Shown piece by piece: positions 40,740-50,774 of a DNA stretch of 50,774 bases. This stretch comes from CAZGSN01 sp964371655 (GTDB lineage: Bacteria; Desulfobacterota; Binatia; HRBIN30): assembly GCA_964371655.1 (NCBI GenBank), contig CAYJOD010000042.1, positions 1 to 50,774 of the forward strand, written 5' to 3'. The first letter of the stretch is position 1. Every line of letters begins with the position of its first letter. The position numbers and the translations under genes are program-made. The notes beneath the pieces are model-generated. The model was not told the DNA's origin. It saw only the letters and a list, made by a program, of their open reading frames with translations, and searched no databases.

Positions 40740-42415
40740 ATGAACCCGCGCGCCAACAAACTTCTGTTGCTGTGTTCGAGTTTGGCGACTCTCGCTCTGC
40801 TGTTCTATGCGGCGGACTGGGAGGGTAACCGGCGCGACTGGCGCCGTTGGCAGAGCAAGTACCAAGCGCAGCTGCCGGCCGAGCAAGCGCCGGCGTTCCC
40901 GGTGCAACTGCGGCAGGTGTTCGTGCCGCAGCTGCACGCCGCCGATCGCTGCATCAGCTGCCACGTCGGCATGGCCGCGGGCGAGACGGCGTTGGCGGAG
41001 CCGGCGTTGTTCCGCGCCCACCCGAAGGTTGTCCATGATCCGGCCGAGTTCGGCTGTGTCGTCTGCCACGGCGGCCAGGGCCGGGCGACCGAGGAAGCCG
41101 ACGCGCACGGCAAGGTCGAGCATTGGCCGCAACCGATGCTGCCGTTGCGTTACTCGTACGCGGGTTGCGGCAGCTGCCACACGCATCTGCGCGTTCCCAA
41201 CGTCGCGGAGGTCGCTCGCGGCCGCGCCTTGATCGAGCGCTACGACTGTCTTGCCTGCCACGCGCTTGACGGCCGCGGCGGCACTCTGCGCCCGGGTGCC
41301 GGCGGGGCGGTGGTTGCGCCCGACCTGTCGCGCGCCGGCGGCGCCGGGTACGCCAGCGACTGGTACGACAAGCATTGGCGCCGGCACACCGCCGCCACCT
41401 CCGGACCTTGGAAGGATTCCATCGGTGCGATGAGCGATGACGATCGTCTGGGGATCGAGTCGTTTCTCGATTCGCGTGTCGGCGCGCCCGGCCTTACCGA
41501 AGCGAAATCGCTGTTCCACAGCCTCGGCTGCCGCGGTTGTCACAAAGTCGCTGGCGTTGGCGGCGACGATGGTCCTGATCTCACGCATATCGGCGAGAGG
41601 GATCCGGGGCGCATCGACTTCACCCACGTCAGCGGCGAGAAAACGCTGGCCAATTGGCTCGCCGCGCACTTCCGCGCTCCCGCCACGATCGTCGCCGGCT
41701 CGCGCATGCCGGAATTCGGTCTCAGCGAAGAGCAGATCGACCGCCTAACGTTCTACATGCTGTCGTTGCGGCGGACCGACTACCCGGAAGCCTACTGGCC
41801 CCTCGATCGTGTCCGCGCCGAGCGCCTGCGCCAGCGCGAGTTCTCCATCGACGGCTCGACGCTGTACGGCACCTTCTGCGCCGCCTGTCACGGGCCCAAG
41901 GGCGAAGGGATGCGTTATCCGGGGATGACCGCGTTCCCGGCCATCGGCAACCCCGATTTCTTGGCCGTCGCCTCTGACCGCTTCTTGACCGAGACCGTGC
42001 GCCACGGTCGGCCCGGACGCCGCATGCCGGCGTGGGGTGATGCCGACGGCGGCTTGCGTCTCGACGAGATCGAGGCGGTGGTTGCGCACGTCCGCTCTCT
42101 CGCTCCGGTGCCGGCGCCGCGCGATGCCGAACCATCGCGTTGGGTAAGAGGCGACGTCGAGACCGGTCGCGGCCTGTTCGCCTCCGTCTGTGCCGGTTGC
42201 CACGGCAAGGGTGGCGAGGGTGTCGAGGGTCCGGCGCTCCACAACCCGGGCTTTCTGCGCAGCGCGACCGACACCTACCTCGTCGACACCATCGGCCGCG
42301 GCCGGCGCGGCACTTCGATGCCTAAGTTTGGTGGCAGCGCTACCACGCACGCGACCCTGTCGAAGCAGGAAATCGAATCGATCGTCGCGTTCATCCGCAC
42401 TTGGGAGGAGCATCC

Positions 42416-42419
<4 letters not shown>
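40740..42419 (+). CDS. Membrane-anchored heptaheme cytochrome c
   Basis: The 559-residue protein has an N-terminal anchor helix (residues 7-24) and seven CXXCH heme c sites: Cys71, Cys106, Cys143, Cys170, Cys264, Cys380 and Cys484. The first four are close together (71-174) like a small multiheme module; the last three lie in separate mono-heme cytochrome c domains, each with a later Met ligand candidate (for example SRMPEF, RRMPAW, TSMPKF). It would take electrons from the Rieske protein and pass them to or from the heme b subunit of the molybdoenzyme. No ribosome-binding site is visible; coupling to the cytochrome b gene is likely. Its stop overlaps the start of the Mo subunit gene. Confidence 0.9.
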
Positions 42420-45876
<3,457 letters not shown>

Positions 45877-45877
<1 letters not shown>

Positions 45878-47004
45878 TGGCCCGCGTATTCAACTGGCAG
45901 ATCAACCGGGAGATGTCGTACTGGTACCCGGAGTCACGCCCCACCAAGCAGTTCGCCGCCGTCTTCGACACCAACAAGTGCATCTCCTGCCAAACCTGTA
46001 CCCTCGCCTGCAAGACTACGTGGACCTCCGGGCGTGGTCAGGAGTACATGCTGTGGAACAACGTCGAGACCAAGCCTTATGGCTTCTATCCGCTCGCCTG
46101 GGACATGAAGCTGCTCGACAAGTTGGGGCCGCAGACGTGGAGCGACGATCGCTACGAAGGGCGCACGTTGTTCGAAGCCGCCGGAGCCGGTGAGCGCGTC
46201 CTCGGCTGGCGCCCGGAAGAGATCGACTACGCGCATCCGAACGTCGGTGAAGACGATTGCACCGGCAGGGTCGACGGCGGCGCTGCGCTCGATGTCCCGC
46301 ACGCCAACTGGTTCTTCTACCTGGCGCGCATTTGCAACCACTGCACCTATCCCGGCTGTCTCGCCTCGTGTCCGCGCGGCTCGATCTACAAGCGCCCGGA
46401 GGACGGCATCGTTCTCGTCGATCAAGAGCGCTGCCGCGGCTACCAGGAATGCGTCAAGGGATGCCCGTACAAGAAGATCTTCTTCAACCCGATGACCGGC
46501 ACCTCGGAGAAGTGCATCGCCTGTTTCCCCAAGTTCGAGATGGGCCTGCAGCAGCAGTGTGTCGTCAACTGCATCGGCAAGATTCGCTTCGCCGGGACGC
46601 TGTCGACGCCGGACAAGGCGCGCGAGGACAACCCCATCGACTACCTCGTGCACGTGCGCAAGCTGGCGCTGCCGCTGTTCCCGCAGTGGGGCCTGGAGCC
46701 GAACATCTACTATGTGCCGCCGATCCACGTGGCGCGGCCGTATCTGCATCAGCTCTTCGGCCCCGGTGTCGACAAGGCGATCGAGACCTACCGCCATGCT
46801 TCGGAAGACGCCGACCTCGCCGGCTTGCTGTGTCTGTTCGGCTCAACGGAGAGAGTCGTGCCGCGTTGGAAGCGGCAGGGCGACACCGTAATCGGCATGG
46901 AAGAAGACGGCAGCGAGATCATCCGCGTGCCGCTGCGCGAGCCGGCGTTCGTGCGGGCTGCGTTCGACAAGACCCACAACATCGCGCGCACCAACGTTCC
47001 CTGA
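45877..47004 (+). CDS. Iron-sulfur (beta) subunit of the type II molybdoenzyme
   Basis: The 375-residue protein is the four-cluster beta subunit: C-x2-C-x2-C-x3-C at Cys35/38/41/45, then CNHCTYPGCLASCP, CRGYQECVKGCP and CIACFPKF ... QCVVNC. In the third group the Tyr of CRGYQEC replaces a cysteine, as Trp does in NarH, which suggests a [3Fe-4S] cluster. Electrons pass from the Mo subunit through these clusters to heme b. The sequence has no signal; it should be carried out with the Tat-signal catalytic subunit. Words such as RPxxQFAxVFxxNxCI and GQEYMLWNNVETKPYGFYP recall NxrB of nitrite oxidisers and anammox bacteria. The start overlaps the stop of the catalytic-subunit gene (TAATG). Confidence 0.93.
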
Positions 47005-47015
47005 GGAGGTGGTCC

Positions 47016-48029
47016 ATGATCTTCCGCAGCACTCGAAACAAACTTCGGATCTGTCTCCCGCCCCTTTGGAGTGCGGCTACTCGCTGCCGCATTGAGCGAA
47101 CAAGGGTCCAAGGGTTCAAGGGATCAAGGGTTCCAGTCTTGGCCGCTCGAACCCTCGGACCCTTGAACCCTCGAACCCTTTCGATAGGCGTGAGCCTGAC
47201 CCTGTTCGCTCTCCTCCTCGCGGCCGTGCCGCATGTCGCCTTCGCCGCTGCCGGGCAGCTGGCGCTCGTTCAGCGTGCGGCTCTGCCGACGTCGCCGGAG
47301 GACAAGGCCTGGTCCGACGTCGCCGTCGTGCCGGTGGCGTTGGTCCAGCAGGACATGGTCGAGCCACGCCTGCTCGAAGCCTCGACGGCCGAGGTGCGCG
47401 TGCGAGCACTCACCGACGGCGAACGCGTCGCGTTCCTGCTCGAGTGGGACGATGCCACCGTTGACGACATGCAGAAGCCGTCGAATTTCTCCGATGCGTG
47501 TGCGGTGCAGCTGCCGGCAACCGTATCGGCCGACCTCCCGGCGCCGCAGATGGGCGAACCCGGCCGCGGGGTGGAGATCTCGTATTGGCGAGCGTCTTGG
47601 CAGGCTGTCGTCGACGGTCGTCCGGATACCCTCAAGGCGATCTATCCGAACGCGGCCATCGATCACTATCCGTTCGAAGCAGAGTCCTTGGAGAACGACC
47701 CAGTGGCTAAGGCGGAGATGGCCAAGCGTTACGCGCCGGCCCGTGCGGTCGGGAACACGATGGCGGGCCCGCGTCAACAGCCGGTCCAGGATCTAGTCGC
47801 CGAGGGACCGGGAAGCTTGAGCCCGGCGCCGAAACCGCAATCGACGGGGAGCGGCAAGCGTGGCCCCAAGGGCTGGAGCGTCATGATCGTGCGGCCGCTG
47901 CCGCAAGGGCTGGCGTCCGGCAAACGCACGCAGGTTGCCTTTGCCGTCTGGCAAGGAGCGCACGTCGAGAGCGGCGCGCGTAAGATGCGCTCGGTGTGGA
48001 CGCCGCTGGCGTGGGAGGCGGGCAAATGA
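47016..48029 (+). CDS. Heme b (gamma) subunit of the type II molybdoenzyme, ethylbenzene-dehydrogenase type
   Basis: A 337-residue exported protein. Residues about 56-80 (SIGVSLTLFALLLAAVPHVAFAAAG) are a Sec signal, and the mature part resembles the EbdC/NxrC/DdhC heme b domain (VAVVPVALVQQDM, AFLLEWDDATVDD, GRGVEISYWRASWQ, WSVMIVRPLP, FAVWQGAHVESGARK). Met and Lys ligate heme b in the characterised members; candidates are M in QQDMVEP and the Lys near the C-terminus. It takes electrons from the beta subunit and gives them to cytochrome c. The N-terminus is unusually long because a palindromic element (47099-47182) is read in frame before the signal. GAGGAGGT precedes the ATG. Confidence 0.85.
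   Translation: MIFRSTRNKLRICLPPLWSAATRCRIERTRVQGFKGSRVPVLAARTLGPLNPRTLSIGVSLTLFALLLAAVPHVAFAAAGQLALVQRAALPTSPEDKAWSDVAVVPVALVQQDMVEPRLLEASTAEVRVRALTDGERVAFLLEWDDATVDDMQKPSNFSDACAVQLPATVSADLPAPQMGEPGRGVEISYWRASWQAVVDGRPDTLKAIYPNAAIDHYPFEAESLENDPVAKAEMAKRYAPARAVGNTMAGPRQQPVQDLVAEGPGSLSPAPKPQSTGSGKRGPKGWSVMIVRPLPQGLASGKRTQVAFAVWQGAHVESGARKMRSVWTPLAWEAGK
47099..47182. repeat. Palindromic element read in frame in the gamma subunit
   Basis: CAAGGGTCCAAGGGTTCAAG (47101-47120) and the following AAGGGTTCC face GAACCCTCGGACCCTTGAAC and CCTCGAACCCTTT (47150-47182) as an imperfect hairpin. The frame stays open through it, adding about 28 residues (RTRVQGFKG ... PLNPRTL) upstream of the signal peptide. 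Confidence 0.75.
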
Positions 48030-48691
48030 CGTCCCTTTCGCTCGAGGTTTGTAATTCCAGTAGAGCGGCAACCGATCTGCTGGAGCAGGCCTGCGAGTGG
48101 CGCTTGCTGGCGTTGCTGCTGTCGCGACCCACCGCCGAGACCGTGCAGATCGCGCGGCAACTCGCCGATGAGGTGAGTCTCACGGCGCTGGCCGAAGCCG
48201 GACGTACGTGGTGCGACAGTGCCAATGAAGGCGCGTATCTGGCGCTGCTTGGTCCCGGCGGGGCCGTCTCGCCGCGTCTGGTGGCGTATCGCGGCTTCTC
48301 CGATCCCGGCTGGATGCTGGCCGACATTGCGCGCTACCACGAAGTCTTCGCCTTTCATCCGCAAGCGGAAGAGCCGCCCGATCACGTCGCCGTGCTCAGC
48401 GAGCTCGTCTCTTACCTGTGGCTGAAGGAAGCGTACGCGCGCGAGCTCAACGACGACGAAGCCGCGGCGCTGACCCGTGCCGCGCGCGAGCGCTTCATCG
48501 AGGAGTACCTGGCGCCGATTGCGGCACCGCTTGCCGAACGCCTCGACGCCTGTGGCGCCAGCGATTGGGGCACAGCCGCGCATTTGCTCGCGGCCAGGGT
48601 GCCGCCGCCGCCACCGCAGGTGCCGGGTATCGGTGACAGCGACGAGGCGCTCGCGTGTGGTGGGTGCGAAGCCGGTACTCGTCAGGTGTAG
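48026..48691 (+). CDS. TorD-like chaperone of the molybdoenzyme
   Basis: The 221-residue helical protein resembles TorD/NarJ/DmsD-type maturation factors: LLEQACEWRLLALLLSRP at the start, PPDHVAVLSELVSYLWLKEAYARELNDDEAAALTRAARERFIEEYLAPIAAPLAERL in the middle (the H-x3-LEF-like P-D-H region). These bind the signal peptide and help insert the Mo cofactor before Tat export, and are not part of the final enzyme. The tail is Cys-rich (DEALACGGCEAG). The ATG overlaps the gamma subunit stop (ATGA). Its place after alpha-beta-gamma is the order of the ethylbenzene-dehydrogenase operon. Confidence 0.85.
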   Translation: MTSLSLEVCNSSRAATDLLEQACEWRLLALLLSRPTAETVQIARQLADEVSLTALAEAGRTWCDSANEGAYLALLGPGGAVSPRLVAYRGFSDPGWMLADIARYHEVFAFHPQAEEPPDHVAVLSELVSYLWLKEAYARELNDDEAAALTRAARERFIEEYLAPIAAPLAERLDACGASDWGTAAHLLAARVPPPPPQVPGIGDSDEALACGGCEAGTRQV

Positions 48692-48736
48692 CGACGATTG
48701 TGATGTGCGGGGCAGAGCGCCAAGATCCAGCCCCAG

Positions 48737-48765
48737 CTGGTAGGGCCGGCTGTGCCGGCCGTAAT
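48737..48765. repeat. 29-bp palindromic repeat B, copy 2
   Basis: Identical over 29 bases to 36175-36203, with the hairpin GGCCGGC-TGT-GCCGGCC. It lies between the chaperone and porin genes. Confidence 0.85.
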
Positions 48766-48834
48766 CTCACTACGCGATCTTTCCGACACTCTCTGCGGGT
48801 GGGGGGGGGAGAGATCGATGAGAAGGAGGGAAGC

Positions 48835-50319
48835 ATGAAGATGCGGCTGATCCTAACGGCAATGGTGACCCTTTTGGTCTCAACGGCGCACGCCGAGGTG
48901 GGCCTCGACAAGATCTCTTCCGACCTGCCGTCCAGTTTCTCCGTCGGCGCCAGTCTGCGTACGCGCTGGGAGATGTGGAACTGGTTCGAGGAGCCGGGCG
49001 GGCGCAACAACGACTACGATTTCGTCGGCACCGTGCTGCGCGCCTCCGGCAAGTGGAAGAGCGACTGGGCCGACGTTCTAGTCGAAGGTCAGAATTCCGC
49101 GCTCATCGACCTGCCGACTACGGCCAGCGCCCCGGTGCCGCGCGGTAACCTGGGGTTGGGCGGCGTCTACTACCAGCACAACCGCCGTCGCAACGATGCG
49201 TCGGTATTCCTGAAGCAGGGGGCGCTGACGTGGAAGCACTTCGGCATCGATGGGCTCACGGCGCGTGGCGGCCGCTTCGAATTCTCCGACGGCAACGAGC
49301 AGCTCAGTGGCGACTCGACGGTCGACTGGATCAAGAACATGCGCTTGTCGCAGCGCCTGATCGGGCCGTTCTCGTGGTCGCACGTCGGACGCTCGTTCGA
49401 CGGCTTCTCGGGGGCGTTCAGCCGCGCACCATACAACCTCACGATGATGCTCTCGCACCCGACTGCAGGCGGGTTCGATCTCAACGGTATGCACACCTTG
49501 GACGACGTCGATCTCGCCTACGGCGCGATCACCCGTACCAGGCAGTATGGAGAGTCGTGGAGCGATGCCCGGCTGTTCTATGTGTATTACGCCGACCGCC
49601 GCCATCAGACCAAGACCGACAACCGCCCGGCGGCGGCGCGCAATGATCCCACCGAGCGTCAGGCGCAGGTAGAGGTGCACAGCATCGGCGCTCACGCCGT
49701 GCATGTGGTGCGCACCGCCGCGGGCAGCTTCGACGGCTATGCCTGGGGGGTCGGACAGTTCGGCGATTGGGGCGTGCTCAATCACGCTGCCTGGGCGTGG
49801 AGCGCCGAGCTTGGTTGGCAGCCGGTGCTGCCATGGAAGCCGTGGCTACGCGTCGGCTACGCGCGCAGCTCCGGCGACGACAACCCCAATGATGGGACGC
49901 ATCACACCTTCTTCCAGATCTTGCCGACGGCGCGCCCCTACTCATTCTCCGCGTTCTACAATTTGATGAACACGGAAGACGCGTCGGTAGAGTTGTTGCT
50001 GCGGCCGCGTCCCGGCCTGGTCTCGCGCACGGCGTGGCACAACCTGCGTCTCACCGAAGCCAACGATCTCTGGTACCAGGGCTCCGGCGCGACCATCGGC
50101 GATCGCAATCGGGCCGAAGGCTTCGGCTACTCGGGCCGCCCCTCCAACGGCTTCCGCGAGCTGTTCTGCGTCGGCGAGACCTCGCTCTCCTACGACTGGA
50201 ACGCCTACGTGAATACCAACGTGTACTACGGCCACGTCTTCGGAGGCAGAGTCGTCGACCGCATCTTCAGCAACGACATGGCCGATTTCGGTTACATCGA
50301 GCTCATGCTGAAGATCTGA
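48835..50319 (+). CDS. Outer-membrane beta-barrel, alginate-export/porin-like
   Basis: The 494-residue protein has a Sec signal (MKMRLILTAMVTLLVSTAHA) and then a long run of amphipathic beta strands with many aromatic residues (FSVGASLRTRWEMWNWFEEPGGRNNDYDFVGTVLRASGKWK ... FGYIELMLKI), the pattern of alginate-export/OprD-like porins (about 18 strands). It would let a substrate or product of the molybdoenzyme cross the outer membrane. AAGGAGGG lies in front of the ATG at 48835, and the gene is separated from the chaperone by 143 bases containing repeat B. Porins of this family occur next to other type II molybdoenzyme operons. The transported compound is unknown. Confidence 0.8.
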   Translation: MKMRLILTAMVTLLVSTAHAEVGLDKISSDLPSSFSVGASLRTRWEMWNWFEEPGGRNNDYDFVGTVLRASGKWKSDWADVLVEGQNSALIDLPTTASAPVPRGNLGLGGVYYQHNRRRNDASVFLKQGALTWKHFGIDGLTARGGRFEFSDGNEQLSGDSTVDWIKNMRLSQRLIGPFSWSHVGRSFDGFSGAFSRAPYNLTMMLSHPTAGGFDLNGMHTLDDVDLAYGAITRTRQYGESWSDARLFYVYYADRRHQTKTDNRPAAARNDPTERQAQVEVHSIGAHAVHVVRTAAGSFDGYAWGVGQFGDWGVLNHAAWAWSAELGWQPVLPWKPWLRVGYARSSGDDNPNDGTHHTFFQILPTARPYSFSAFYNLMNTEDASVELLLRPRPGLVSRTAWHNLRLTEANDLWYQGSGATIGDRNRAEGFGYSGRPSNGFRELFCVGETSLSYDWNAYVNTNVYYGHVFGGRVVDRIFSNDMADFGYIELMLKI

Positions 50320-50510
50320 TCAGGTCAGCGCAGAGCCGCGACCGTGAGGGAGCGGTGATTCGTGGGATGAATCTCGGGGCTTGGGGCTGGAAGAGCGAAG
50401 GCCCCAACCCCCTGACGCTGATCCAAAGATCATTCTCGCGCCAAGACGCCAAGCCGCAAAGAAGAGAACCATACCAACCGCGGCGTCAACCCGAATACCT
50501 CAGCTGGAAC

Positions 50511-50650
50511 CACGGATGGACGCTGATGAACGCGGATAAGAAAAGGCGGAAATGGACAGGCAGGGCTTCAGGCAGTGAATTGGCCTGGACAAAATAGATA
50601 CGCTTCGAAACGATGTGTCTTCCCTCCGAATCCGTGTTCATTCGTGTTCA
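50511..50650. repeat. MITE-like element A, copy 2
   Basis: CACGGATGGACGCTGATGAA to CGAATCCGTGTTCATTCGTG, with the interior GGACAAAATAGATACGCTTCGA, matches the copy at 31399-31531 in sequence and order. A further partial relative (CCACGGATTTCACGGATCAA) begins at 50754 and runs out of the window. No gene is recognised between 50320 and 50774. Confidence 0.75.
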
Positions 50651-50774
50651 TCTGGTTCATCTGCGGTTCCAATTGAGGTTCTCAGGCTCAATCGAAATCC
50701 AACTCGTACTCGATCTCAGCTCAGCCGGAAAAACTCAGTTGGGACCACGGATTTCACGGATCAACACGGATAAG

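Noticed and set aside
39008..40759. Open frame of 583 codons on the minus strand, opposite the cytochrome b gene
   Set aside because: Composition is a mirror of GC-rich codon use (Arg/His/Glu-rich, no domains), and the plus-strand cytochrome b is certain.
46257..47015. Upstream extension of the gamma subunit frame into the beta subunit gene
   Set aside because: Out-of-frame reading of the beta subunit; the real start at 47016 has a strong GAGGAGGT site.
50034..50597. 187-codon open frame at the right end
   Set aside because: It begins out of frame inside the porin gene and continues into repeat DNA.

Overview
This is a GC-rich bacterial chromosome segment with dense, mostly monocistronic housekeeping and accessory genes and one large respiratory operon. 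No 16S rRNA or other taxonomic marker is present. Several traits together are reminiscent of uncultured deltaproteobacterial-type lineages such as Candidatus Binatota: a wax-ester synthase/DGAT-like acyltransferase, an acetoacetate-decarboxylase-family protein, a deoxyhypusine-synthase-like protein, dockerin-like secreted proteins with Thr-Pro linkers, and many small palindromic repeats. That placement is an inference only.

Layout. 0.5-3.1 kb: a GT-C-like membrane protein overlapping a small exported protein. 3.3-6.3 kb: tandem thioredoxin-fold protein, EVE-domain protein, and on the minus strand a GH5-like lipoprotein. 6.4 kb: tRNA-Ser(GCT). 7-11 kb: folK, a two-ACT-domain regulator, tatA, an acetoacetate-decarboxylase-like protein, an acetyltransferase and a short-chain dehydrogenase. 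11.5-15.5 kb: a secreted five-repeat protein and the WS/DGAT acyltransferase. 16-18 kb (minus): membrane adenylate cyclase and a two-domain AhpD/CMD-like protein. 18-20.3 kb: a Phd/ParE-type toxin-antitoxin pair with a perfect operator palindrome running into a crotonase, then a second, nucleotidyltransferase-type module. 20.4-25.8 kb (minus): DUF3592-like protein, GH36-like glycosidase, a RAYT transposase inside inverted hairpin arrays, and murJ. 26-31.3 kb: a GAF/PAS hybrid histidine kinase, a deoxyhypusine-synthase-like protein and a CysQ-like phosphatase.

31.3-36.1 kb is an unstable-looking accessory block bounded by two exact 36-bp direct repeats. It holds a decayed nucleotidyltransferase gene carrying an in-frame palindromic insertion, its small partner gene, a large secreted propeller/thrombospondin-type-3 protein, a decayed fragment of a GltD-like gene, and a MazEF-type pair.

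36.7-50.3 kb is the most interesting part: nine co-directional, mostly overlapping genes that encode one electron-transfer machine. They are a GltD-like flavo/iron-sulfur oxidoreductase, a Rieske protein, a fused b6/subunit-IV cytochrome b, a heptaheme cytochrome c, then the catalytic (Mo-bisPGD, Tat-exported), iron-sulfur and heme-b subunits of a type II DMSO-reductase-family enzyme, its TorD-like chaperone, and an outer-membrane porin. This reads as a quinone-linked bc-type complex with an NAD(P)H- or ferredoxin-facing module, wired through c-hemes to a periplasmic molybdoenzyme related to nitrite oxidoreductase, ethylbenzene dehydrogenase and nitrate reductase. Its substrate cannot be read from the sequence.

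Small palindromic elements are scattered throughout (at least eight kinds), several nested or repeated within the window, and two of them lie inside reading frames without breaking them.
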